Assembly (NCBI RefSeq): GCF_000265465.1
Contig: NC_018016.1
Location: 1,912,001-1,976,000 of the forward strand
Origin: Ornithobacterium rhinotracheale DSM 15997
GTDB taxonomy: Bacteria; Bacteroidota; Bacteroidia; Flavobacteriales; Weeksellaceae
DNA: 64,000 nucleotides
Reading direction: 5' to 3'
Position numbers and translations under genes: made by a program. The notes under the pieces were generated by a model, which ran no database searches, had not been told where the DNA came from, and saw only the letters and a list, made by a program, of their open reading frames with translations. Each line of letters opens with the position of its first letter. Position 1 is the stretch's first letter. Positions 1-8,468 of the stretch are shown here, piece after piece.

Positions 1-210
1 TATGTTCTACAATGTAGAAGAATTTTGACTTTGCACGAAGGTTTAAGATGGTATGATTTGAAACGCTATGGAATTGAAGTACAGAAAGTAGTTTATGATC
101 ATTTAGGGCAACCAGCAACTGTCGAGGTTTTACCAGTGGATGATGCAAAAAGAGCAATTCAGTTGCCAAGAGATGTTATTAATTCAGGATTAGAAGCTAA
201 CCCAAGATAA
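1..210 (+). CDS. SusD/RagB-family surface lipoprotein, C-terminal end (5' truncated by window)
   Basis: Only the last 60-odd residues are present. They carry the hallmark end of SusD/RagB nutrient-binding lipoproteins: an EGLRWYDLKRYG segment, then a DDAKRAIQLP segment and a final SGLEANPR. SusD proteins cap a SusC-type TonB receptor at the cell surface and bind the incoming nutrient. The gene stops at 208-210, 14 nt before the metallopeptidase lipoprotein, so they are probably one operon. Upstream of about base 25 the reading frame is uncertain: frame 1 gives YVLQCRRIL, while the +1 frame gives the more family-like FYNVEEF before a stop. A lost T in the run at 23-26 is possible. Family assignment is firm; the intactness of the gene is not. 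Confidence 0.85.
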   Translation, partial: YVLQCRRILTLHEGLRWYDLKRYGIEVQKVVYDHLGQPATVEVLPVDDAKRAIQLPRDVINSGLEANPR

Positions 211-224
211 AAAATTATAGAAAA

Positions 225-1109
225 ATGAAACTAAACAGAATATTTTTAATGTTAGCACTTTCGGTATTTTTTGCAAGTTGCGGAAAAGACGAGGTAAATA
301 CAAACGAAGATGTCGTCGTATTTGACAAGGGCTATAAAAGTGATTTTGATAAATATTTAGAAAGTATTTACACCGAACCTTATAATGTGCGATTTGTTTA
401 TAAGTGGGATGATAAAAGCGTAGATCAAAGTTATCAATTAGTACCCGTGAAGTACGAAAATGCAGTAAAGATGGCAAATTTGGTAAAGTATCTTTGCTTG
501 GATGCATATGAACAGGTAGCACCAAAAGGATTTTTGAGAACCTATTTTCCGAAAAATATTACACTAATAGGTTCTGCAGGGTATAGAAATAATGGTACGA
601 TGATCTTAGGTTTAGCAGATTCAGGGGTGAAAATTACATTGTTTGATATCAATAATTTGAACACCAAGAATGTAGAAGCTTTATATGCTCGTTATTTTAG
701 AACGATTTTTCATGAGTTCTCTCACATTATGCATCAAACAACGGATTATCCAAAAGAGTTTAGAACAATCAGCGAAAAAGATTATGTGGGTGATTCTTGG
801 AACGATGCATGGAAAGATGAAGTTTCATCTTTGTCAAGAGGTTTTGTGAGTGATTATTCATCTAAAGAGCCAAATGAAGATTTTGTAGAATTGCTAGCAC
901 ACTATGTAACATTCTCGCCAGATAGATGGGAGGAAATGTTAAATAATGCAGGTGATGAAGGAAAGGCTAAGCTTGAAAAAAAGATGTATATCGTAAAAAC
1001 TTACATGAAAAATGTTTGGAAAATTGATTTAGATAAACTAAGAAACGAAGTTTTGAGTAGAGCAACCAACTTAGATAATGTTGATTTAGATAAAATAAAA
1101 ATAAAATAA
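225..1109 (+). CDS. Surface lipoprotein zinc metallopeptidase (Peptidase_Mx1-like)
   Basis: The 294-residue protein begins with a lipoprotein signal peptide ending FFASC (lipidated Cys19). A zinc-protease motif HEFSH lies at residues 163-167, and an NEDFVE segment about 50 residues later (Glu218) is the likely third zinc ligand, as in the putative zinc-binding metallopeptidase family found beside SusC/SusD genes. It sits 14 nt after the SusD tail and 3 nt before a DUF4302 lipoprotein gene, so the three are co-transcribed. The likely role is hydrolysis of a protein or peptide at the cell surface, with products taken up by the SusC/D pair; the substrate is unknown. The ATG at 225 is chosen because it starts the signal peptide directly. 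Confidence 0.85.
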   Translation: MKLNRIFLMLALSVFFASCGKDEVNTNEDVVVFDKGYKSDFDKYLESIYTEPYNVRFVYKWDDKSVDQSYQLVPVKYENAVKMANLVKYLCLDAYEQVAPKGFLRTYFPKNITLIGSAGYRNNGTMILGLADSGVKITLFDINNLNTKNVEALYARYFRTIFHEFSHIMHQTTDYPKEFRTISEKDYVGDSWNDAWKDEVSSLSRGFVSDYSSKEPNEDFVELLAHYVTFSPDRWEEMLNNAGDEGKAKLEKKMYIVKTYMKNVWKIDLDKLRNEVLSRATNLDNVDLDKIKIK

Positions 1110-1112
1110 CTC

Positions 1113-2354
1113 ATGAAAAAACTATCATATTTATTATTCTCAATTCCACTATTGTGGGGATTGAATGCTTGTACCGAAGATTTTGAACCCACATTTTCAG
1201 AAAACGCAACTCAGCGTTATATAAATGTTCAGAACGAAATTACAGAATTTCTTAGTACCCCTGATGCTGATTTTATTTTACAATACTTCCCAGATGATAA
1301 TCAGTCTTATGGAGGATATAATTATTTCTTGAAATTCTCAGGAAAAGATAAGGTAAGTGCGGAATCAGAGACCAATGAACAAGCTGTAAGTTCTACTTTT
1401 CGAATTCTTCAAAATGGAGGTGCAGTTCTTACCTTTGATTTATACAATGAGGAGCTACATGAATTTGCAACTCCTAGTCCATCAGAATATCGTGCAAAAC
1501 GAGGAGATTTTGAATTTTTGATCCTTAAAAAAAGTAATGACACACTTTATCTAAAAGGAAAGAAAACAGGAAATTACATGAAGCTATATAAAGCAGGGAA
1601 TATTCAAGAGATTAAAAGTAACATTAGAAAAGTAGCAACTACAATTGATAGGGTAGATCTTCCAGCTCAAGGTACTATAGGTACAGAGCCTTTGGTATTG
1701 TCAACAGGAGGAACTAGAAATATTATTTTTAGTACTTTAAATGGGGGGAGTATAGAGTCTACAGAAGCATCGTATATTTTTACAGAAAACGGAATTAAGT
1801 TTTACAAACCAGTTGAAATTAAGGGGAAAGTTTACGGTGGATTAATTTTTGACGAAAGTACTCAAACATTAAAGTCAGAAGATGGTGTAATTGTAATTAA
1901 TTTGAAATTTGTTCCTATCAACTTTAAATCAAAAGCTTGGTTTTTGGATATGAGCAAATCAGAGAATACATCGGAAGGTTATAAGAAAGCCAGAGCAGGC
2001 GATAGTCTTTTGCATGGTATGATTCTAAGTAAATTTAAGTTACAAGATTTCTATGTGTTAGGTAATTTTAGAGATAATGTAGGATTCAATACTTTTGTTG
2101 AGGGCTATAACGGAGCATTTGCAATTTATGGTTTAAGTTTCAAAGGAGAAGATTCAAATCCAAATCTTATCCACATTGAGAAAACAAAACCTGTTGAATT
2201 TGATGCTTATTTCAAATATGTGAATGGAGTTTTAGATAAAATCACTAAAAATTCACCTTATATTGTAGAGGAGGTTCAGTCAGATCCTAAACGTGTGAAG
2301 CTAATAAGTAAAAATGATCAAGAATTATGGTTTATTCTTGATTTGCTTAAATGA
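1113..2354 (+). CDS. DUF4302 family lipoprotein
   Basis: The 413-residue protein has a lipoprotein signal peptide ending GLNAC (Cys20), followed by a long beta-rich region without enzyme motifs. The segment after the signal (NVQNEITEFLSTPDADFILQ, then a GGYNYFLKF-like stretch) matches the DUF4302 family as I know it. Members recur downstream of SusC/SusD/Mx1-peptidase genes in Bacteroidota, and no function is established. The start lies 3 nt after the metallopeptidase stop, and a strong terminator follows, so this is the last gene of the locus. A surface substrate-binding role is an inference from context only. Confidence 0.8.
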   Translation: MKKLSYLLFSIPLLWGLNACTEDFEPTFSENATQRYINVQNEITEFLSTPDADFILQYFPDDNQSYGGYNYFLKFSGKDKVSAESETNEQAVSSTFRILQNGGAVLTFDLYNEELHEFATPSPSEYRAKRGDFEFLILKKSNDTLYLKGKKTGNYMKLYKAGNIQEIKSNIRKVATTIDRVDLPAQGTIGTEPLVLSTGGTRNIIFSTLNGGSIESTEASYIFTENGIKFYKPVEIKGKVYGGLIFDESTQTLKSEDGVIVINLKFVPINFKSKAWFLDMSKSENTSEGYKKARAGDSLLHGMILSKFKLQDFYVLGNFRDNVGFNTFVEGYNGAFAIYGLSFKGEDSNPNLIHIEKTKPVEFDAYFKYVNGVLDKITKNSPYIVEEVQSDPKRVKLISKNDQELWFILDLLK

Positions 2355-2373
2355 TGAATTTATTTGATAATAG

Positions 2374-2397
2374 AAAATCCACCTTAAGGTGGATTTT
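2374..2397 (+). terminator. Rho-independent terminator of the Sus-type locus
   Basis: A perfect 24-bp palindrome, AAAATCCACCTT paired with AAGGTGGATTTT, is followed by more T residues 20 nt after the DUF4302 stop codon. Confidence 0.85.
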
Positions 2398-2501
2398 TTT
2401 ATTAAGAACTAAAAATTAATTTTATCACAGTTTGAGTTGATGGTATTTCTCTCAATAGATTGATAGATATTAAAATTATTTTCACTATATTCCTGCCATT
2501 A

Positions 2502-2517
2502 TGGCACATTTAGTGCT
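2502..2517 (+). promoter_or_regulatory. Sigma-54-like -24/-12 promoter of clpC
   Basis: The sequence TGGCACATTTAGTGCT matches the sigma-54 consensus TGGCAC-N5-TTGCW at all bases but one. GG (2503-2504) and GC (2515-2516) are separated by exactly the 10 bp this sigma factor needs. A 13-bp palindrome TGCCATTATGGCA (2494-2506) overlaps the -24 element. Transcription would begin near 2528, giving a leader of roughly 90 nt before clpC. The fit is sequence-based only. Confidence 0.55.
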
Positions 2518-2545
2518 AATAGTTTTAGAAAATAATTTAAAAATC

Positions 2546-2571
2546 AGCCAATACAATCATACAAATTGGCT
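2546..2571 (+). promoter_or_regulatory. Inverted repeat in the clpC leader
   Basis: AGCCAAT (2546-2552) and ATTGGCT (2565-2571) form a 7-bp stem with a 12-nt loop, 44 nt before the clpC start. There is no T-run, so it is not a terminator; it could be a leader hairpin or a protein site. No CIRCE element was seen. Confidence 0.35.
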
Positions 2572-2615
2572 CGGCATAATTAATGATTAATTAAAAAACA
2601 CACAGATATTTAATT

Positions 2616-5162
2616 ATGAACGATAATTTTTCACAACGAGTAAAAAATGTGATTGCTTACAGCAAAGAAGAAGCCTTGCGCTTAGGTCACGACAATGTGG
2701 GGACTGAGCATTTGGTATTAGGAATTTTGCGTGATGGTGATGGGAAAGCTATGCGTTTCTTAAGGTCTTTGCAGTACGACACATCTTATATAAGAGCTAA
2801 AATTGAGGCGTTGAATCCACCGAAAGAGGTATTGGATTCTACTTCAAGGAATTTGCAGCTTACCAAACAAGCTGAAAGAGCTCTCAAAACCACTTTTTTA
2901 GAGGCTAAATTAAATCAAAGTAAATCAGTGGATACAGGACATTTGTTGCTTTGCATTTTAAGGAATGAAAACGATCCTGTTACACAAGCTTTGAACCGAA
3001 TGGGGGTGGACTATGATTCCGTAAAAGAGGAAATGGCAGAAGAGCAATACCCTAGTGGAATGTCAGAAATTAATCCACAAGCAGAAGCTGGATTTGATGA
3101 TAATGATGAAGAAGCAGGAGCTATCCCAGGAGGCGGTGCTCATCGTCCTGCGGGCGGTGGTGGTGCTCGCCGAGGGGGAAGAGCTGGAGTTACAAAGTCT
3201 AAAACACCTGTGCTTGATGCCTTTGGTAGAGATTTAACGAATATGGCACAAGATGGTAGGCTTGATCCTGTGATTGGTCGTGAAAAGGAAATTGAGCGTG
3301 TTTCTCAGATTTTAAGCCGTAGAAAAAAGAATAATCCGCTTTTGATTGGAGAGCCAGGAGTAGGTAAATCAGCGATTGCAGAAGGTTTAGCTTTAAGAAT
3401 TGTTCAGAAAAAAGTTTCTCGAGTTTTGTACGACAAGCGTGTAATCACTCTTGATTTAGCAGGACTTGTGGCGGGGACTAAATATCGTGGGCAGTTTGAG
3501 GAGCGAATGAAAGCCATTATGAATGAATTGGAAAAAAATCAAGACATTATCCTTTTCATAGATGAACTGCACACTATCGTAGGAGCAGGCGGAGCGACTG
3601 GTTCGCTTGATGCTTCAAATATGTTTAAGCCAGCCTTGGCACGAGGTGAAATTCAATGCATAGGTGCTACAACTTTGAACGAGTATCGCCAATATGTAGA
3701 GAAAGATGGTGCGCTTGAGCGTCGTTTTCAAAAAGTAATGGTGGAACCAACTACGCCAGAGCAAACTTTGCAAATCTTGGAACAAGTAAAAGACAAATAC
3801 GAGGAGCACCACAATGTGAAATATACGCCAGAGGCATTACAAGCCTGTGTGAATTTAACTTCTCGTTACATTACCGATCGTTTCTTGCCAGACAAGGCGA
3901 TTGATGCCATGGACGAAGCGGGATCTCGTGTACATATCAAGAACATTCATGTGCCAGAGGATATTTTATCTTTGGAAAAAGCAATTGAAAAAGCAAAAGA
4001 AGATAAAGAAGCCGCTGTAGCTGCGCAAGATTTTGAACAAGCAAGTCAATTAAGAGATGAACAAAAAAGACTAACCGATTTGCTTGAGCAACGCTACGAG
4101 GAATGGACAGCCAGCAACGACTCTTCTCCAGAGGTGGTAGATGAGGAAAATGTGGCAGAGGTAGTTTCTATGATGAGCGGAATTCCTGTGCATCGAGTAG
4201 CTGAGGGAGAGATGAAAAAACTTGCTCAAATGGGCGATGTCGTAAAAAGCAAATTAATCGGGCAAGATGAAGCCGTAGAAAAAGTGGTAAAAGCAATTCA
4301 GCGAAATCGAGCAGGATTGAAGGATCCAAATCGCCCAATTGGTTCGTTTATTTTCTTAGGTTCTACGGGAATCGGTAAAACGCAATTAGCAAAAGTTCTC
4401 GCCAGAGAAATCTTTGACTCAGACGATGCCTTAATCCGAATAGATATGAGCGAATACATGGAAAAATTTGCTGTATCTCGTTTAGTGGGAGCACCTCCAG
4501 GTTATGTTGGTTACGAAGAAGGAGGGCAATTGACAGAGGCAGTTCGTCGCAAGCCATACGCCGTGCTATTGCTAGATGAGATAGAAAAAGCACATCCAGA
4601 TGTGTTCAATATCCTGTTGCAAATTTTGGACGATGGGCATGTTACCGATAGCGTGGGGCGAAAAGTGGATTTCAGAAATACAATTATTATCCTGACTTCA
4701 AATATTGGTTCTCGCCAATTGAAGGAGTTTGGAGATGGTGTAGGATTTGGAACAGCTGCCAAAATGAATTCTGCCGATGAGCGAGCCAAAAGCACTTTGC
4801 AAAACGCCTTGAAAAAGACATTTGCTCCAGAGTTCTTAAACCGTATCGACGATGTGATTATCTTCAATGCACTTGAGAAAGAAGATATTTTAAGAATCAT
4901 TGATATTGAACTTAGCAAACTGTATGGCTTGGTAAGAGACATGGGCTACGAAGTTGAGCTTAGCCAAGAGGCTAAAGAATTTGTTGCTGAAAAAGGTTTT
5001 GACAAGGATTATGGTGCAAGACCTCTGAAGCGAGCTATTCAAAAATACATCGAAGACCCAATGGCAGAGAAAATCATCAATGCAGAAATTAAAGAAGGAG
5101 ATGCACTTTTGGTTGTATTAAACGAAGCCAAAGATGGTTTAGAAATCACCATAAAGGAATAA
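2616..5162 (+). CDS. clpC: ClpC-type ATP-dependent unfoldase/chaperone
   Basis: The 848-residue Hsp100 protein unfolds substrates, normally for the ClpP protease. Two Clp N-terminal repeats (about 1-140) lead to a Gly/Arg-rich linker (about 171-191). AAA domain 1 has Walker A GEPGVGKS (245-252) and Walker B FIDELH. A middle region with a UVR-like motif ([18 protein letters not shown]) marks ClpC rather than ClpA or ClpB. AAA domain 2 has GSTGIGKT and ends in the usual D2-small domain. It is transcribed alone, behind a sigma-54-like promoter and before a terminator. The second Walker A has Ser where Pro is usual (GPTGVGKT), which should be tolerated. Confidence 0.95.
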   Translation: MNDNFSQRVKNVIAYSKEEALRLGHDNVGTEHLVLGILRDGDGKAMRFLRSLQYDTSYIRAKIEALNPPKEVLDSTSRNLQLTKQAERALKTTFLEAKLNQSKSVDTGHLLLCILRNENDPVTQALNRMGVDYDSVKEEMAEEQYPSGMSEINPQAEAGFDDNDEEAGAIPGGGAHRPAGGGGARRGGRAGVTKSKTPVLDAFGRDLTNMAQDGRLDPVIGREKEIERVSQILSRRKKNNPLLIGEPGVGKSAIAEGLALRIVQKKVSRVLYDKRVITLDLAGLVAGTKYRGQFEERMKAIMNELEKNQDIILFIDELHTIVGAGGATGSLDASNMFKPALARGEIQCIGATTLNEYRQYVEKDGALERRFQKVMVEPTTPEQTLQILEQVKDKYEEHHNVKYTPEALQACVNLTSRYITDRFLPDKAIDAMDEAGSRVHIKNIHVPEDILSLEKAIEKAKEDKEAAVAAQDFEQASQLRDEQKRLTDLLEQRYEEWTASNDSSPEVVDEENVAEVVSMMSGIPVHRVAEGEMKKLAQMGDVVKSKLIGQDEAVEKVVKAIQRNRAGLKDPNRPIGSFIFLGSTGIGKTQLAKVLAREIFDSDDALIRIDMSEYMEKFAVSRLVGAPPGYVGYEEGGQLTEAVRRKPYAVLLLDEIEKAHPDVFNILLQILDDGHVTDSVGRKVDFRNTIIILTSNIGSRQLKEFGDGVGFGTAAKMNSADERAKSTLQNALKKTFAPEFLNRIDDVIIFNALEKEDILRIIDIELSKLYGLVRDMGYEVELSQEAKEFVAEKGFDKDYGARPLKRAIQKYIEDPMAEKIINAEIKEGDALLVVLNEAKDGLEITIKE

Positions 5163-5187
5163 AAATTGAATTATTAGGTTTTAAAAT

Positions 5188-5226
5188 AAAATCCTCTACT
5201 GAAACTAGTTCGGTAGAGGATTTTTT
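5188..5226. terminator. Bidirectional terminator between clpC and the PiT gene
   Basis: AAAATCCTCTAC (5188-5199) pairs perfectly with GTAGAGGATTTT (5213-5224). T-runs on the plus side and A-runs on the other side suit both convergent genes. Confidence 0.85.
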
Positions 5227-5245
5227 AATTAAAGAATGATAGGGA

Positions 5246-7525
5246 TTATTTAGTTAATTTTCCTTCTTTGTAAATTCTAGCATATAGCTTAACGAAGCGA
5301 GCTGCTACGGCAACCAAATCTTTCATTTCGAGCAAAATGGTGAAATATAAAGAAGTGTTTTTAAATCCGTATTGTTTGTTCATCACTCCGTTGATTTGTT
5401 CGCTAGTAGCATCTTCAATTTCTTGTAAGAAATGCTTTTTCATGATTTGAATTTCGTCAAGATTCTTTTGAGAAAAATCACGATTACTAATGATTTCTTG
5501 TAGGAAAGCAATGTACTTAGCCAATCTTTCTTTAATGCTTGCAAGATGCTGGCACTGCTCTGGAGCGAGTGGCTTGTGATTGTTGTTTACATGCGTAGTG
5601 GCAGAGGTTACAATCAAATCTAGACTTTGCAAAATATCCTGCATCAAATCATAAGTCAAAACATACAAGTGAGCAGAAGTAGTTTCGTCAGATTTATTTT
5701 TCTTAATGATTTTGAACAAGCCACTTTTCACCATTGCATACTCTTCGTGTAATTCATTTAAAATATCATTCGCATTTTGCAACGCTTTTTTATTTTCTTT
5801 AGCCACGCCAATGTTGGTAAGCTCCAAAGTTCTCTTAATATCTTTCAAAGCAACAGAAACACTTTCTGTAAGGTAATGCATGGTTTGGTTTAAATCTTTA
5901 TAATTAATAGAAGCTTTGCTCTCAGAGCGAGCTTTTCTTTTAAGGCTAATGGCGTGGTGTTTAGATGATTTATAGATAATGAAAATAACTAATAAACACA
6001 GAGCCACAATTCCATATACGCCACAGAAATACATGATACTTGCAGAAATCATAGCCATAACAGCGGCAATGATGGCAGTCATGAACCAGCCTCCAATCAC
6101 ATTCATAACACCAGCCACACGATACACCGCACTTTCTCTACCCCAAGCTCTATCTGCCAAAGAGGTACCCATGGCTACCATAAATGATACATAAGTGGTA
6201 GATAACGGTAGCTGCATACTTGTCGCCGCTGAAATTAAAATAGCCGCTGTAAGCAAATTCACAGAAGCACGAACCAAATCGAAATGAGCAACATTTTCAT
6301 TGCTCTCAATGATTTCCATTGGAGTGAATTTTTCAGAGATTTTGTCTAAAAGGCTTTGCGGAGCAATTGCTATAAAACCTTTGTTCACGGCAGAAGTGGC
6401 ATTTACCAAGCCTCTCGCAAAAAGATTGGGTTTAAAGCGTTCGTCGATTTCAGACTGAGCTCCCAAATTCACTTCGGTTTCGGTAACAGATCTCGCTTTT
6501 TTAGACAGCCACAAAGTCAAAGTCATCACAATACCTGCCCCCACGAGCAAAATATATGGCGTTTCCACCTTTCCCGCTAGCTGTACCATTTCTAAACTTT
6601 CTGGGCTCATTCCAGAATTTTGCCAAATTTGGAAAGATTGCCAGCCAGCGATCGGCACCCCGATAAAGTTTACCAAGTCGTTTCCTGCAAACGCCATTGC
6701 GAGCGAGAAAGTACCAAATAAAACCACAATTTTCAACGGGTTGATATTGAGCTTTTGTATCAAAAACATCATAAAAGAGAAGAAAATAAAAGCACCCAAA
6801 ATATAATACTTAATGTGAGCCCCCACTTCGTTGATAATCCCCTCCATCGCAGGAATATTTTTCATTCCTTTGAATAATAGAAAATAAGACAATGCAGTAA
6901 AGGCAATTCCTGTAAAAATAGAGCCAAAGAATTTCATTTTCTTTTGATACTCAAACGAGAACAAAAATCTAGAAATAAACTGCACGATAGAACCAATTGT
7001 GAATGCAATAACAACAGAAAGCAAAATCCCTGTAATAATTTCGCCCGCCTTAGACCAGTTCATAAAACCTACAATGCCCTCGGCAGGGTTATCATTATTA
7101 AACAAATAAGTCATCGGTAGCTCATTGTGCAAGACCTTAATCGTAGCCAAAGCCAACGAAGCACCTAAAATCTCAAATACGATAGACACCGTGGTAGAGG
7201 TAGGCAACGCCAGCGTGTTGAATATATCTAGCAGAATAATATCGGTAACCATCACTGCCAGAAACAAAATCATAATTTCATTAAAATAAAAATGTTGTGG
7301 ATTGAAAATTCCCTTTCGAGCAACCTCCATCATGCCCCCAGAAGTCATAGCCCCCAGCATGATTCCCACACTAGCAATGATCATGATAGTTTTCCATTTG
7401 GCAGCCTTGGAACCAATGGCGGAATTTAAGAAATTCACAGCATCGTTCGATACTCCAACTACTAAATCAAAAATTGCTAAACAGAATAAAAGTCCAACAA
7501 TAAACACATACATGTAACTTTCCAT
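5246..7525 (-). CDS. PiT-family inorganic phosphate transporter with cytoplasmic PhoU-like tail
   Basis: The 759-residue protein has about ten membrane segments. It carries the PiT signature near the N-terminus (GVSNDAVNFLNSAIGS) and its second copy in the middle (GNDLVNFIGVP), the repeat typical of phosphate/cation symporters. After the last membrane segments a soluble helical region of about 230 residues follows, resembling the PhoU-like tails of Bacteroidota PiT proteins. It imports inorganic phosphate driven by an ion gradient. The gene stands alone with its own promoter (7548-7575) and shares a terminator with clpC. Ion coupling cannot be read from the sequence. Confidence 0.88.
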   Translation of the reverse strand: MESYMYVFIVGLLFCLAIFDLVVGVSNDAVNFLNSAIGSKAAKWKTIMIIASVGIMLGAMTSGGMMEVARKGIFNPQHFYFNEIMILFLAVMVTDIILLDIFNTLALPTSTTVSIVFEILGASLALATIKVLHNELPMTYLFNNDNPAEGIVGFMNWSKAGEIITGILLSVVIAFTIGSIVQFISRFLFSFEYQKKMKFFGSIFTGIAFTALSYFLLFKGMKNIPAMEGIINEVGAHIKYYILGAFIFFSFMMFLIQKLNINPLKIVVLFGTFSLAMAFAGNDLVNFIGVPIAGWQSFQIWQNSGMSPESLEMVQLAGKVETPYILLVGAGIVMTLTLWLSKKARSVTETEVNLGAQSEIDERFKPNLFARGLVNATSAVNKGFIAIAPQSLLDKISEKFTPMEIIESNENVAHFDLVRASVNLLTAAILISAATSMQLPLSTTYVSFMVAMGTSLADRAWGRESAVYRVAGVMNVIGGWFMTAIIAAVMAMISASIMYFCGVYGIVALCLLVIFIIYKSSKHHAISLKRKARSESKASINYKDLNQTMHYLTESVSVALKDIKRTLELTNIGVAKENKKALQNANDILNELHEEYAMVKSGLFKIIKKNKSDETTSAHLYVLTYDLMQDILQSLDLIVTSATTHVNNNHKPLAPEQCQHLASIKERLAKYIAFLQEIISNRDFSQKNLDEIQIMKKHFLQEIEDATSEQINGVMNKQYGFKNTSLYFTILLEMKDLVAVAARFVKLYARIYKEGKLTK

Positions 7526-7547
7526 ACAATCTCATTTTTACTAAACA

Positions 7548-7575
7548 CAAAAATATAATGAATACTTTAGACCAA
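7548..7575 (-). promoter_or_regulatory. Bacteroidota-type promoter of the PiT gene
   Basis: On the minus strand, TTG (7573-7575), a 17-bp spacer and TATTTTTG (7548-7555) match the TTG/TAnnTTTG consensus. The leader is about 20 nt. Confidence 0.65.
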
Positions 7576-7993
7576 TGTTAAATTAATGTATTCTTTTTAC
7601 ATGACATTTATAAGGATTTTGTCTTAAAATCGATTTTCAAGATTATAAAACTTTAAGAAATAGATAAATAAGCCTTGGGCTGAGTGCCGTAGAAAATCAT
7701 GGAATTTTATAAAATTAAACTAATTGTACAATAACATTTCCATCAATAATGAAAGTGAAAGTATTAAAATGATAGATGAATTGTCTGCACTAGCAGGGCA
7801 TTGTCAAATTTGTATGGTATGTGTGTTACATCTAAGGCTAGGATGATTAAAACTTATAGATTATTAGGTTCGGAGGTTTTTATTTATTCATAATATTTTG
7901 TTTTAATTGATTGATGATTTTTAAATATGTGGGAAAATCAATCACTCTTCTATTCCTACGAGCTATTTTTTGATTTTTATTTAAAAATTTCTC

Positions 7994-8140
7994 CTCCTAA
8001 ATGTCATTTTTATATTCCTACGACTTATTTATATCTTCCTACGAGTTGTTTATGTCTTCCTGCAAGTTATTTATATCTTCCTAATAGAGGTTTATGTGTT
8101 CCTACAACATATTTATCTTTCATTATGAGCCATTTGTCTG
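7994..8140 (+). repeat. Degenerate 21-bp tandem repeat array
   Basis: Units beginning TTCCT(A/G) start at 8015, 8036, 8057, 8078 and 8099, exactly 21 bp apart, with a weaker in-phase unit at 7994 and a decayed one near 8119. The consensus is about TTCCTACGAGTTATTTATAT plus C. An isolated TTCCTACGAGCTATTT lies at 7953. Because 21 bp is seven codons, an open frame across the array encodes a seven-residue repeat (YLPTSCL-like). Confidence 0.8.
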
Positions 8141-8436
8141 TAGCCTTGAATAGTTTTCATTTGATTATTGTGGGTTTGGAAAATAAAAAGTGTTTCTGAT
8201 GATTATTATAGAATACAAGAAAGAGGTTCAGTATAAAAAATATTTCGAATGTTGAAGAGTTTGGATCAGATTAATGATCAATTATTCAACTCACATAAAG
8301 CTATTTCTATATGAAAGATTTAAAAGATGATAAAATTAAACAGACCATCAGGTAATTAAATATTAAAAAATGATATTTTTGGGCATTTTGATTAAAAAAC
8401 ATCGTTTTTTGGTATTTTTAAAATTAAAGATTTAAT

Positions 8437-8444
8437 TATATTTG
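8437..8444 (+). promoter_or_regulatory. fabD promoter -7 element
   Basis: TATATTTG matches the TAnnTTTG element 24 nt before the fabD ATG. The nearest upstream TTTG (8408-8411) is 25 bp away, slightly long. Two similar T-rich segments (about 8374 and 8405) lie just upstream. Confidence 0.55.
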
Positions 8445-8468
8445 AAAAAAAATTAAAAACACATTATA

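Larger units (their letters stand above)
7526..8468. other. 943-bp stretch without a convincing gene
   Basis: This AT-rich gap between divergent genes holds the PiT promoter at its left end, a 21-bp tandem repeat in the middle (7994-8140) and the fabD promoter at its right end. The only long open frame (7927-8199) consists largely of the repeat, and I do not count it as a gene. No tRNA, small RNA or insertion sequence end is recognisable. Confidence 0.7.

Noticed and set aside
190-525. Minus-strand open frame of 111 codons
   Set aside because: It is antisense to the metallopeptidase gene and lacks any domain; the same applies to other antisense frames within clpC, gyrA, pdhC and fabD.
7994-8140. 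CRISPR-like array
   Set aside because: Units are contiguous and degenerate with a 21-bp period; there are no unique spacers and no cas genes.
7927-8199. Open frame of 90 codons read as a gene
   Set aside because: It is mostly the 21-bp tandem repeat, has a Tyr/Leu/Cys/Pro heptad unlike any family I know, no clear promoter, and no recognisable domain. The periodic unit explains why it stays open.
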